Shown: in pieces, positions 15,507 through 24,510 of the stretch
Numbering within the stretch: the stretch's first letter is position 1
How the letters are laid out: each line of letters begins with the position of its first letter
Source: Candidatus Eiseniibacteriota bacterium
GTDB taxonomy: Bacteria > Eisenbacteria > RBG-16-71-46 > CAIMUX01
Length of the DNA stretch: 49,477 bases
NCBI GenBank assembly: GCA_903844735.1
Contig: CAIMUX010000049.1
Span: 1 to 49,477 of the forward strand
Direction of reading: 5' to 3'
Notes under the pieces: model-generated
Told to the model about the DNA's origin: nothing
Seen by the model: the letters and a program-made list of their open reading frames with translations, nothing else
Database searches by the model: none
Translations under genes and position numbers: made by a program

Positions 15507-17627
15507 CTATTGGATGTATCCCAGGGACCTGAATCGTTCCAGCATCTCCTGATCGATGCTGCTGGCCGCGCGTTCGATCGCCTCCGTCTCCTGCCGGCCG
15601 TAGGAGGCGATCCAACGCACCGGCGGCAGCGCCGCGGCTGCGTCAGGCGTGAGAAGGTCGGCGCGTGGTCCGGCGTCCATGTCGCGTGCGGAAGGTAGCC
15701 CGAGCATCCACAGGATGGTCGGCGCGATCTCGTCGGGTGCGATCGGCGTTGTGAGAGTGCCCGCGCGCACGCCGCTGCCCGCCAGCGCGAGGAAGCCCTC
15801 CGGCCGCGACGGCGCGTCCTTCCAGGGGAGCCCGGGCAGCGTGACCCAGAGAAGCAAGCGAGACGGCCCGGCCGTGTGGGTGGCCCCGGCAGCCCCGACG
15901 GCCACGGTAGGACCGGTAGCCCCGGCGGCCAGGGCACCCAGCGGCACCTCCAGCGCGTCGAAATAGATCCGCAGCGCTTCGCGCCGGCGCCGCTCGCGTT
16001 CGGCAGGCACGGCGATGCTGCGCGCCAGCACCCGCCGGATCACATCCGGTCCCGGCAGATGCAGCATCCAGAGGTCGGGCTGTTCGCGGTCCAGCAGCCA
16101 CGCCGCCGTTTGCGCGTGGAAACAGTCGGAGCGCAGGGCATCGCCGGGAATGCCGAGTTCCGTCAACGCGGTCAGCGCCTCGGCCGAAGGGACCGAACCG
16201 TAGAGTGCGGCCAGACTCTCGGGCAAGGACGCCCCGGCAAAAATACCTAGTTCCACGAGCAGCGTCCCCGGCCAGGTCTCACTCTCCAAGAGAAGGGGCT
16301 TGCCGTCGGGTCGCACCGGACTCATCGCCCCTTCGATGCCCGGTCCCGGCGTCTGCACGCTCGCGGCCACGCGTGCCGTGACCCGGGCCCGCTCCTCCGG
16401 ATCGTCGGCTCGATCCCCGGTGGCCGGGGCCCCGGCCAGCTTCACCCAAGCATGGTCGCTGACCAGCGCGCCGCGCACCTTCTCCGCCGGCCAACTCACC
16501 CACCAGTTCACCACCACGCAGCGCCACCCCGCATCGGAGACCATGTTCCAGAGCCCCTTCGTCTCGCGCATGTAGCTCCGCACCGGAACATCACGCGTCA
16601 TGCGCAGGAAGGGGAGCACGCTATGCGCCAGCTCAAAGAGGCCGAGTTGCTCGGGGCCAATGGCGACAGGGATCGGCAGTCCGCGCACAACGCGCGCTTG
16701 GTAGTCGGTAATGCCGTGGGCGGAGAGGTCGCGGCCCGTCGCCACAACCGTCCAGTCCATGGGTGGCAGAGGCTCCACCGGCGCCGACACGCTGCCGCGA
16801 GTTCCGCGGAGAAGACGATCGGCCCAGCGCAGCCTTCCCTCGGAGCGCAGCCACGCGACATCCTCCGGGGTCAGTCCGTCGATAGCGAGAAGCGCCACTG
16901 GGCGGCCCGGCGTCCCTCCGTTGGGGGCCGTACTGCCGGCGGCGGGCATCCCCCCTTGGTGGGCTGTGCCGCCCGTGGGTGGTGCTTGCACCATGTCCCG
17001 CGTCAGCCCCGAGCGCTCCGGCCGCCGCCCGGCCGTCACCCGCGCCACCACGAGGAAGACCGCGAACGCCACCGCGCTGTAGAGCAGGATGCGGAAAGCA
17101 TGCCGCAGGTCATCCGGCCGCCGCCGCTCGGGTTTCTTCACGAAGACGATGAGAAGGTAGAACGCCTGTCCGAGCAGCCGGGCCAGGAGTGCTGCGACCG
17201 CGGCGATGCCGAGCAGTACCGGCAGGTTCGACCAACGCAGCGGTGTCGCGAGGGCGAGTCCGCCGATCCCCTGCCACCGCGCCCAGGAGAAGGCATAGAG
17301 GCCGCCGATCAGGAAGAACACGAGCCAAGCTGCGAACCCGGCGGTCTTGGTGTCCGAGAGGCTCCGGCGGGTGACCAGAAAGAAGAGAGTCTTGCCCGCC
17401 GCCCCGGCCATACCCAGAACGAGGCAAAGGACGCCATAGACGAGCTGCAAACCTACCACCAGGCGCATCACGCCCCCGAACGAACGGAGGATCCCCGGGT
17501 TGAGCGCCAGTGAAGCGGCCGCGGCGAGCAGACCCAAGAGCCCACCGCCGATCAGCCCGGTCCCGATGCCGATCTGGAGGTTGTGCGCCAGTTCGCGCCG
17601 CAGTCCGTGGGGTCGTTCTTTGTCCAT
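15507..17627 (-). CDS. Membrane-anchored alkaline-phosphatase-fold (nucleotide pyrophosphatase-like) protein, probably degenerate
   Basis: 706 residues. The first ~205 hold about five membrane segments; a Gly/Pro/Ala linker made of the 18-bp repeat follows (~216-240), then a phosphodiesterase-like domain beginning LLAIDGLTPEDV. Asp in AIDGL and Thr in DWTVVATGRD fit the first metal ligand and the nucleophile of the alkaline phosphatase superfamily, and HGITDY follows as usual. Later ligands look missing: LHLPGPDVIRR has the Asp but Arg where His is expected, and the SDHG position reads TLPG (in LLLWVTLPG). A second Ala/Gly-rich insert lies at 15880-15950. I infer weak or no hydrolase activity. 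It ends facing the DUF6754 operon; no clear ribosome site at 17627. Confidence 0.75.
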   Translation of the reverse strand: MDKERPHGLRRELAHNLQIGIGTGLIGGGLLGLLAAAASLALNPGILRSFGGVMRLVVGLQLVYGVLCLVLGMAGAAGKTLFFLVTRRSLSDTKTAGFAAWLVFFLIGGLYAFSWARWQGIGGLALATPLRWSNLPVLLGIAAVAALLARLLGQAFYLLIVFVKKPERRRPDDLRHAFRILLYSAVAFAVFLVVARVTAGRRPERSGLTRDMVQAPPTGGTAHQGGMPAAGSTAPNGGTPGRPVALLAIDGLTPEDVAWLRSEGRLRWADRLLRGTRGSVSAPVEPLPPMDWTVVATGRDLSAHGITDYQARVVRGLPIPVAIGPEQLGLFELAHSVLPFLRMTRDVPVRSYMRETKGLWNMVSDAGWRCVVVNWWVSWPAEKVRGALVSDHAWVKLAGAPATGDRADDPEERARVTARVAASVQTPGPGIEGAMSPVRPDGKPLLLESETWPGTLLVELGIFAGASLPESLAALYGSVPSAEALTALTELGIPGDALRSDCFHAQTAAWLLDREQPDLWMLHLPGPDVIRRVLARSIAVPAERERRRREALRIYFDALEVPLGALAAGATGPTVAVGAAGATHTAGPSRLLLWVTLPGLPWKDAPSRPEGFLALAGSGVRAGTLTTPIAPDEIAPTILWMLGLPSARDMDAGPRADLLTPDAAAALPPVRWIASYGRQETEAIERAASSIDQEMLERFRSLGYIQ
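16912..16983 (+). repeat. 18-bp unit repeat array, 4 units (inside phosphatase-fold gene)
   Basis: Four contiguous 18-bp units at 16912-16929, 16930-16947, 16948-16965 and 16966-16983 match the units at 865-900 and 1817-1870. The gene is on the other strand and reads them as a Gly/Pro-rich linker (PPTGGTAHQGGMPA...) between its membrane and soluble domains, with no frame change. Confidence 0.85.
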
Positions 17628-17900
17628 GGCCGGCCGAGTCTACCCCCGGCGCGACGTGGGCGAAACCTTTCACCCCCTCCGGGAGTGCACCGCGGAACGT
17701 CTCTTCTGATCTTTTTGGAAGGCCCTGGACGCGATGAGCATGGGCCAACCCGCCCCACCCAACGGCTTCGCCAGCGCGAATTTCAAGCCGACCCGCTACC
17801 CACGACGGCGCCCGCTTGCAGTCCGCCGTCGGACGGCTATGATCTCGACACGCGGGTCGTGGCGACCCGCCCCCATGGACGGGGGTTTAAGGAGGTGCTC

Positions 17901-20585
17901 ATGCGGTGCCGGGGGTTGGATCGGATCAGGATCTCAGCTCACTTCGTGATCTTTCTTTCGGCCATAGCCACGACCGGGATGGCGCCCGCGAGGGCAAGCG
18001 GCGGGTCGCTCGTCGCGGGACTCTCCGACTCGGCCGTTCCCGCCGCGAACGAGTCTTCGCTCTGCGACCTCCCGGGATTCAATTCGACGGCGGTGCGTGA
18101 CGACGCCACCGCTCTCTACGCCAACCCCGCCGGGATCAACCGCTCGGTGCCGCTGGGCTACTACTTTGCCTGGGATTCCGGGATGCACGGCCGCGGCGAC
18201 CTCGGCACCTTCGGCATCACCGCCGGGGCCGCGGGGTTTGGCTACCAGCAGGTCCGCCCTTCGCGGGCCGGTCGCTATAGCCGCATGACGTTCGCAGTCG
18301 GAGGCGGATCGCGCGGGCCGGTCTCCCTGGGTCTGCGCGGCTCTCGCGAGCACCAGGCAACACGCGTCGGCCCCGACGCCGCGGCGTGGCGCTGGGATGC
18401 CGGACTGCTGTGGCGCCCCACGCGGGCCTTCAGCTTAGGAGCTCTGGCGCGTGACCTCACGGAAGAGCAGATGTTCACCGAGCCGTACCGCCGCAGCTAC
18501 GCGCTCGGCATCGGTGTCCGGCCGTTTCCCTGGGACAACCGGTCGCGCGTCACGCTCTTTGCCGACCTCACTGGAGGCGAGCAGGAGACATGGAGGGTCT
18601 GGAAGGACCACGCCCGCCTCGCCGTCGGCGGCCTGGTGGAGCCCCTCCCCGGGTTGGAACTTTCCGGCTCGATGGAAGGGAGTCTTAGCACCTTTTCCGA
18701 TGATCGCATCGTTCGTCTCGCGGTCGGACTGCACACCCGGCGCACCTCGTCGTGGGCCGGCACGCGCTATGATCGCCTCCGCGGCACCGCCGAGCGCCCC
18801 GACGACCGCGACGAGCGGATGGGGCACATTCTGGCCGTCCAAGGTACGGCGGCGCTGCAGCGGACGATGAAGAGGGAATCGGTCCTGGCGCGGATCCGTC
18901 TGGCCGGGACCTACGCTGACGGAGAGCAGAGTGGCGTGCCCATCCCGATCCCGATGATCGGCTCGCCATCGTACCGGAGCATCCGCCCCACGCTGCGCGA
19001 CCTCGCGCGTGCCGAGCGGGATCCCGATGTGCGGGGGGTACTCATCGAGTTGGGCCCGGTAAGTGCGGGTGCTCTCACCTCCGAGGTGCGCGACGCCATT
19101 CATCGCGTGCGCGCCGCGGGCAAACCGGTGGTCGCCGTCGCGGACGACATCGGCGGCTTCGGCACCTATCACCTGGCCGCCGCGTGCGACCGCATCGTCA
19201 TTGACCCGGTCGGCAGCGTAGAGCGGCTCGGCTTTCGCGGGGATGTTCTGTACCTCGGCGAGATGCTCGATTCCGCCGGCGTGCAGGTTGAAAAGGTGGC
19301 GCACGGCAAGTACAAGTCCGCCGGGGAGACGCTCATCCTTTCCCGCGCCTCAGAAGGGATGAAAGAGGCACTCAACGCCATCATCGACGACCAGCGCGAG
19401 GTCCTGCTCGCCGACATCAGCACCGATCGCAAGCTAACGAGGGAGAAGATCGAAGAGCTGGCCGACGGCAGGATGCTCGACGGCAACGAGGCGGTGGCGG
19501 CGGGCCTCGTCGATACCCTCGGTGATCGACGCGACGCGGAGAAGCTTCTCGCCCGGCTCGCTCGGAGGAAGGGCGAACCGCGGCTCGTCTCGATGTCGCG
19601 GCGCGTCGACCGCGACTATGCCTGGGCTGACGGGAAGAAGGTCGCGATTCTCTGGCTCGATGGCGAGATCGTCACCGGCAGGAGCGGCGGCGGTTTCTTC
19701 TCCGCGAACACCATCGGCTCGGAGACCGTGGCCAGGCAGTTGCTGGACATCGAGAAGCGCCGCGACGTGGCCGCGGTGGTGCTGCGCGTCGATTCACCCG
19801 GTGGGAGCGGACTGGCCTCCGACCAGATCTGGCGGGCCGTGGAGAAGGTGAAGAAGAAGGGGAAGAAGATCGTCGTCTCCATGTCGCGGGTGGCCGGCTC
19901 GGGCGGCTACTACATCGCTTGCGGCGCCGACGAGATCTTCGCCGACCCGATGACGATCACCGGCTCGATCGGCGTTCTCGGCCTGAAGCCGAATCTGGCC
20001 GGTTTCTACCGCCGTCACCGGCTCGGGGTAGAGACGTTCGAGCGCGGCCGCATGATGGGAATGTACTCTTCGGCCGTGCCGCTCACCGACGAGCAGCGGC
20101 AGCACATGCTCGACTACATCGACCGTTTCTATGCCCACTTCCTCGATCGCGTCACCGCGGGACGGCCGCTGACCAAGGAGCAAGTCGATGCGGTGGGGCA
20201 GGGGCGGATCTGGACGGGTCGGCAGGCGCTCTCCCACAAGCTGATTGACCGCATCGGCGGCCTCAGGGAGGCGGTCGATCGGGCGCGCGAGCTGGCCGGG
20301 CTGCCGCCGGACGCCAAGGTGGTAGAGATCGAGCGGCCAAACGGGTCGATTCTGGGGATGTTGCGTGAGGGGATGACGATGACGCTGGGTGGGGCCGGGA
20401 GCCCGGCGGGTCTCCGCGCGCCCCTAGCGTTGCTGGATGACACGGCGGCCGGTCTGGCCGGCGAGGTTGACCCGTTCGCGGCCTGGGCATGGAAGTGGAC
20501 CTGGCTGCAACGGATTGCCCCCGGTTCGGTGGCTGGACCTCTCCTCCTGAACCCGATGATGGAGGCGTTGATCGAGGCACAATAG
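17901..20585 (+). CDS. sppA: Signal peptide peptidase SppA fused to an N-terminal barrel-like domain
   Basis: 894 residues from ATG 17901, with GGAGGTG four bases upstream; the frame extends left without coding character. Signal peptide at 1-33 (APARASGG). Residues ~55-300 begin TALYANPAGI, a hallmark of PorV/FadL-like outer-membrane barrel proteins, and are rich in alternating aromatic strands. Residues ~345-860 are a 67K-type SppA with two S49 domains: the general-base Lys472 lies in GKYKSAGE and the nucleophile Ser667 in AGSGGYYIA. It should cleave remnant signal peptides or other membrane peptides. The barrel-SppA fusion is unusual compared with E. coli SppA, which has an N-terminal anchor only. 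Confidence 0.88.
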   Translation: MRCRGLDRIRISAHFVIFLSAIATTGMAPARASGGSLVAGLSDSAVPAANESSLCDLPGFNSTAVRDDATALYANPAGINRSVPLGYYFAWDSGMHGRGDLGTFGITAGAAGFGYQQVRPSRAGRYSRMTFAVGGGSRGPVSLGLRGSREHQATRVGPDAAAWRWDAGLLWRPTRAFSLGALARDLTEEQMFTEPYRRSYALGIGVRPFPWDNRSRVTLFADLTGGEQETWRVWKDHARLAVGGLVEPLPGLELSGSMEGSLSTFSDDRIVRLAVGLHTRRTSSWAGTRYDRLRGTAERPDDRDERMGHILAVQGTAALQRTMKRESVLARIRLAGTYADGEQSGVPIPIPMIGSPSYRSIRPTLRDLARAERDPDVRGVLIELGPVSAGALTSEVRDAIHRVRAAGKPVVAVADDIGGFGTYHLAAACDRIVIDPVGSVERLGFRGDVLYLGEMLDSAGVQVEKVAHGKYKSAGETLILSRASEGMKEALNAIIDDQREVLLADISTDRKLTREKIEELADGRMLDGNEAVAAGLVDTLGDRRDAEKLLARLARRKGEPRLVSMSRRVDRDYAWADGKKVAILWLDGEIVTGRSGGGFFSANTIGSETVARQLLDIEKRRDVAAVVLRVDSPGGSGLASDQIWRAVEKVKKKGKKIVVSMSRVAGSGGYYIACGADEIFADPMTITGSIGVLGLKPNLAGFYRRHRLGVETFERGRMMGMYSSAVPLTDEQRQHMLDYIDRFYAHFLDRVTAGRPLTKEQVDAVGQGRIWTGRQALSHKLIDRIGGLREAVDRARELAGLPPDAKVVEIERPNGSILGMLREGMTMTLGGAGSPAGLRAPLALLDDTAAGLAGEVDPFAAWAWKWTWLQRIAPGSVAGPLLLNPMMEALIEAQ

Positions 20586-20612
20586 CGAGGCCGTCGTGCC
20601 CGATCCACGCGC

Positions 20613-22028
20613 TCAGCGCGAGGCGCAGCGCAGAAGGCGTTCGATGCGGAGGCGATCCGGTTCAAGGGCCCTCGCGCGTGCGGTGGGAGCCGGGAGGAGA
20701 GGCCGACCGTCGCGGTGCAGCATGGCCCAGTAGGCGCGCAATGCGCTCGCGCAGTCTTCGAGCGTTCCCGTGGCCAGCGCGGAATCGGCCAGCACACGCG
20801 CCTCGCTTCGGCGCAGGCGGATCCAGGTCGAGTCGGCCAGCGCGCGCGCTTCATCCCGGCGCAGGCGCAGCGGCGTCGAGTCGGCGACGTCGGTCGAGGC
20901 GGGCGGCACCTGATGATCCGCCACGGAGAGCGTTTCGGTCGAAGCCACGGCCATCCGATCTTCCCACTTCTCGGAGAAAGCACCGAAGAAGGACAGCAGA
21001 TCCGTTCGGTCCGGCATCCCCGCGTTGGCCGCTGAACCTGCACCGACCGCGTCTTTCGCCCGTGGTGCAAGGAATGCGGATGAGCGGGCCGCGGCGTTGG
21101 CACCACTCACATCTTCCGAAAACCGGGTGCGAACGGAAATCACATCGCCCCGGAGGACCGCTGGGTGGTCGCTCTCTCCTTGGGAACGCCCCTTCCCTTT
21201 CTCCCGTTCGGGGGAATCCACCACGCTGAGTTTCGGCTGAACCGCAAGGTCCGGGGCAGCCTGGACCGGCGCTGGTTCCCGCGGTGGCGCGAGGCGATCG
21301 GCGGACGATCCCTCCACCGGCATCACGCCGGGATGGGCCGGAGAGAGCATCGCGGGCGGCTTCCCGGGCGCGTCTGGAGTGCTCCTGCCGGACACATCCT
21401 GGCGTAGATTCCCGGATGATTTCGCCGCTTCGTCGGACTCTGCGGCCGCCGGCCCGGCGGATGGCGTGACCGCCTGCGGAAGGGACTGTGGTCCCGCGGG
21501 CCTGACGGATGGTGGGGGCGTCCGCCGGGCAGTCTGCGTTCCCGTCGGCGAATCGGAAAGTTCGACCGGCGTCTGTGACTTTCGCGTCTCCATCAACGTG
21601 TCGGTGACCCGGGGCAACGGCGCGAGGATCGGCTGTCTGCCCAGGTCGTGCACCAAAAGCCCCGCGATGGTCGCCACCGCCACTCCCGCGATCCCGAACG
21701 CGAATCGAGGGACCCACGGACGCGGGATCTCCAGCCGACGCCTTCGCGGTGGCTTCTCGGGCTTGGCCCAGTGCCGCGCGGCTTCCCCGAAGTCGAATCT
21801 CGCGCTGACCCTGCCTCCCAAGGTCGCGAAGTAGGCGTCACCGGGATCGCTTGCCGTGTCGTCGGCATAGATGGCCGCGTCGATCCCGCTCCGCGACTCC
21901 GCCTCTTCCCGGCAATCGGGGCAGCCCGCCGCGTGCCGCGCGACGCGCCGTTCGGCCGAGTCGGACAATTCTCCGTCGATCCAGGCATCGAGCAGCGGCC
22001 GGATGTCGGCGCAGTCTTCTTCCTTCAT
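20613..22028 (-). CDS. Anti-sigma factor with zinc-finger (ZAS) domain and long extracytoplasmic region
   Basis: 471 residues. The N-terminus has the zinc-binding anti-sigma pattern with Cys6, His32, Cys36 and Cys39 (RHAAGCPDC). A membrane helix lies near 108-128 (FAFGIAGVAVATIAGLLV), followed by ~340 residues rich in Pro, Ser and Ala without a recognised fold. It overlaps the sigma-factor gene by four bases (ATGA at 22025-22028), the usual arrangement by which an ECF sigma is held at the membrane until a signal releases it. The long outer part may sense the envelope. The last ~100 residues contain two similar stretches (TPLRLRRDEARALADS and WIRLRRSEARVLADS), an internal duplication. Confidence 0.88.
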   Translation of the reverse strand: MKEEDCADIRPLLDAWIDGELSDSAERRVARHAAGCPDCREEAESRSGIDAAIYADDTASDPGDAYFATLGGRVSARFDFGEAARHWAKPEKPPRRRRLEIPRPWVPRFAFGIAGVAVATIAGLLVHDLGRQPILAPLPRVTDTLMETRKSQTPVELSDSPTGTQTARRTPPPSVRPAGPQSLPQAVTPSAGPAAAESDEAAKSSGNLRQDVSGRSTPDAPGKPPAMLSPAHPGVMPVEGSSADRLAPPREPAPVQAAPDLAVQPKLSVVDSPEREKGKGRSQGESDHPAVLRGDVISVRTRFSEDVSGANAAARSSAFLAPRAKDAVGAGSAANAGMPDRTDLLSFFGAFSEKWEDRMAVASTETLSVADHQVPPASTDVADSTPLRLRRDEARALADSTWIRLRRSEARVLADSALATGTLEDCASALRAYWAMLHRDGRPLLPAPTARARALEPDRLRIERLLRCASR

Positions 22029-22633
22029 CGACTCCTCCGCGATTCCACGGTCGGGCTTGGCTGCGGCTCGATCAGTTCCCGCAGCGCCCGTCTGGCGCGG
22101 GAGAGACGGGACATCACCGTGCCCACGGGAATGCAGAGCGTTTCCGCGATCTCCTCATAGTGGAGCTCATGCACCGCGCGCAGAACCAGGATCGAGCGGT
22201 ACAGCGGCGGAAGCTGATCCATCGCCTCGGATAGTCGCCGGTACTCCGCTCGGCGCGGCACGGCATCTTCCGCTCCGGGGCTCTTCAGGCGGTCACCCAG
22301 GGTCCGTCCGGTACTTGGATCTTCGGCGTCGATGGAGAGCCAACTCCCGCGGCGCTGCTTCCGCAGGTGCTGGAACGAGAGATTGGCCCCGATCTTGAAG
22401 ATCCACGGGCGGAAGTTCCGATCCGTGTCGAACCGGTCAAGGTAGCGATAGGCGCGGAAGAACGCCTCCTGGACGAGGTCGTCGGCATCCGCCGAATTAC
22501 GGACAATGCCTCGGATCAACGCGTACAACCCCCGTTGGTATCGGCCGACAAGGATGTCGAACGCCGGACGGTCGCCCGCCAGCGTCCGCCGAACCAGTTC
22601 TCCGTCGCGTTCCTCGGGCCGTTCCTGCTCCAA
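22025..22633 (-). CDS. ECF-family RNA polymerase sigma factor
   Basis: 202 residues from TTG 22633, which has GGAGGA four bases upstream. Region 2 carries DADDLVQEAFFRAYRYLDRFD and FRPWIFKIGANLS (residues ~49-92). Region 4 carries LPPLYRSILVLRAVHELHYEEIA split across the helix-turn-helix and GTVMSRLSRARRAL (~140-187). The spacer between regions 2 and 4 is about 45 residues. It directs transcription of an envelope or stress regulon; the targets cannot be read here. It is co-transcribed with its anti-sigma factor. Confidence 0.92.
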   Translation of the reverse strand: MEQERPEERDGELVRRTLAGDRPAFDILVGRYQRGLYALIRGIVRNSADADDLVQEAFFRAYRYLDRFDTDRNFRPWIFKIGANLSFQHLRKQRRGSWLSIDAEDPSTGRTLGDRLKSPGAEDAVPRRAEYRRLSEAMDQLPPLYRSILVLRAVHELHYEEIAETLCIPVGTVMSRLSRARRALRELIEPQPSPTVESRRSR

Positions 22634-22883
22634 GCATCCTCCGGGCCGGCGCCGGATACGACCCCGGCGAGCCCGTGGACGGTACTAGCCCGGCACGCCC
22701 TTGTCCATTCCCTCCTGTGCCGCGGCGCGGCTAACCAACGAAGCAGTCGCGGCCGAATCGGGCGGCCCTAGGCGCGGCCCCCGCCGGAGATTGTGCGAGC
22801 CCAGTTCCATCCGTTAGGTTACGCTCCGATGGCCGGATCGGGCGTCCCCGCGGCGGACCCCATCCCCGGTCCATGGAGGGCGC

Positions 22884-23297
22884 ATGGCCAAGGCGAAGAT
22901 CCTGCTGGTCGACGACGATCCCGACCTGATCGAAGCGATGCGGATGGTGCTGGAGGGGGCGGGCTACGACTGCGTGCAGGCCCTGAGCGGCACCCGCGCC
23001 CTCGAGCTTCTCCCGAGGGAAAAGCCCGATCTGATCATGCTCGACGTAATGATGGACGACATGACAGAGGGCTTCCACGTGGCCTACAAGATCCGCAAGC
23101 CCGAGGTGGGCCTCGAGCCGTTTGTCGACATTCCGATCATCATGCTGACCGCCATCGGTCAGCGCACCGGAATGAAGTTTGACCGCCTGACCGACGGGGA
23201 ATACCTGCCGGTGGACGAGTTCCTGGAAAAGCCGGTGCAGCCTTCCGTGCTTGTGGAGAAAGTCCGCGGTCTCCTCGAACGTAAGGGGAAGACGTAG
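22884..23297 (+). CDS. Single-domain response regulator (CheY-like)
   Basis: 137 residues, ATG with GGAGGG upstream. It is a receiver domain only: acidic triad Asp10-Asp11-Asp12, phosphoacceptor Asp54 in LDVMM, Thr89 and Lys116 in LEKPVQP. There is no output domain, so it must act by protein contact or in a phosphorelay. An insert after Asp54 (EGFHVAYKIRKPEVGLEPFVD) is typical of receivers that act with sensor kinases in deltaproteobacteria-like genomes. No kinase gene is adjacent. Confidence 0.92.
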   Translation: MAKAKILLVDDDPDLIEAMRMVLEGAGYDCVQALSGTRALELLPREKPDLIMLDVMMDDMTEGFHVAYKIRKPEVGLEPFVDIPIIMLTAIGQRTGMKFDRLTDGEYLPVDEFLEKPVQPSVLVEKVRGLLERKGKT

Positions 23298-23455
23298 CGC
23301 CTTGGCACGGCACTGGTGACAGGTTCCGCCCAAGACCGAACCGGGAAAGCGAGCGCCATGAACGCACAACGAATGTCGGTGGGCGGCGTGCAGGTCTACC
23401 GGAACCTTGGCATGATCTCCATCCTGGGCACGCCACAGGGACCGGGCATGGCGGG

Positions 23456-24295
23456 TCAGTGCGTGGCAGCCCCGTGCACAGAAGCGGCCGGGGTACTCTG
23501 GCCGGAGGGATCTTCGTTCCCGGCCTCCTTTACCAGCGCCGCCTGTCGGATGTGCGGCCCCAGCCAAGTCACCTCGCCGGTTTCAAGATCGTAGACCGCG
23601 CCCAAGACGGTGACCTTTCCCTCACGCACCAGATTCCGCGCCATACCGCTGCGACGGAACAGATCCTCGATCGAACGCATCACATTGGTCCGCAGCGCGA
23701 ACGGTACCAATGCGTCCGGTTTCATCCCCGGGTGCAGCCGCTGAGCCTCCTCCACGGCCGGTCGGATCGGCTCGACCAGCCGCGGGATCGATCCCTCCAG
23801 CTCCGCATCGGTGGCGACCGCCGTCACGGCGCCGCATTTCTCATGGCCGAGGACGACGAGCAACGGCGTGCCGAGGTGGCCGATCCCGTACTCGATGGAG
23901 GCGGTCTCGTTGACAGCGCAGACATTGCCCGCAACGCGCACGATGAACAGGTCGCCCACTCCCTGGTCGAAGATCACTTCGCATGGCACGCGCGAATCGG
24001 AGCAGCCGAGGATGGTGGCGAACGGCGTCTGCCCCTTTTCCGCTGTCTCCCGAAGCCGCGCCGCATCGATGTTCGGGTGCATGGAACCTCCGGTCCGAAA
24101 GCGACGATTGCCCTCCTTGAGTCGGACTAGGGAGGCCTCGGGTGAGATTCCAGGTACCGGTTCGTGGGCGGCCGTGGTCGGGACAGTGGCCTGGGACACA
24201 CCGACCGAAGCCGCGAGCAGGCCCAAGAGCACGGACAGCACCGAAATGTACCGGGAGTGGTCAGCCGGACGATGGGTCATGGCGCAGATTCTCAT
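23456..24295 (-). CDS. Beta-class carbonic anhydrase, exported
   Basis: 279 residues from ATG 24295 with AGGGGG upstream. A hydrophobic segment at ~16-33 followed by VSQA looks like a signal peptide, so the enzyme should act in the periplasm. Zinc and catalytic residues are intact: Cys98, Asp100 and Arg102 in GCSDSR, then His151 and Cys154 in GHEKCGA. It interconverts CO2 and bicarbonate. Most beta-class enzymes are cytoplasmic; the export signal is the notable point. Divergent from the Nfu-like gene at 24511. Confidence 0.92.
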   Translation of the reverse strand: MRICAMTHRPADHSRYISVLSVLLGLLAASVGVSQATVPTTAAHEPVPGISPEASLVRLKEGNRRFRTGGSMHPNIDAARLRETAEKGQTPFATILGCSDSRVPCEVIFDQGVGDLFIVRVAGNVCAVNETASIEYGIGHLGTPLLVVLGHEKCGAVTAVATDAELEGSIPRLVEPIRPAVEEAQRLHPGMKPDALVPFALRTNVMRSIEDLFRRSGMARNLVREGKVTVLGAVYDLETGEVTWLGPHIRQAALVKEAGNEDPSGQSTPAASVHGAATH

Positions 24296-24510
24296 GGATT
24301 CCCCCTTGGCCCGAAAACGGCCAGCTATAGAATCGGCGTTGTGGCCGCATCACTTGACCCTGATGAAGGGGTCCCAGCCGGAAGATTTCCGGTCTCGTCC
24401 GACCGCAAGCTGAGGGATTGGAAGGGAATCTTCGGTCCACAACCTTTAGAATGCCCGCGGACGACGAGCACGAGCCAACCGCCGCCTGGCGGCCGGAGGA
24501 GGATGTAGCC

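Noticed and set aside
24418-24510. Longer N-terminus of the Nfu-like protein
   Set aside because: The extra residues include a strong ribosome site and do not match the family; ATG 24511 is better.
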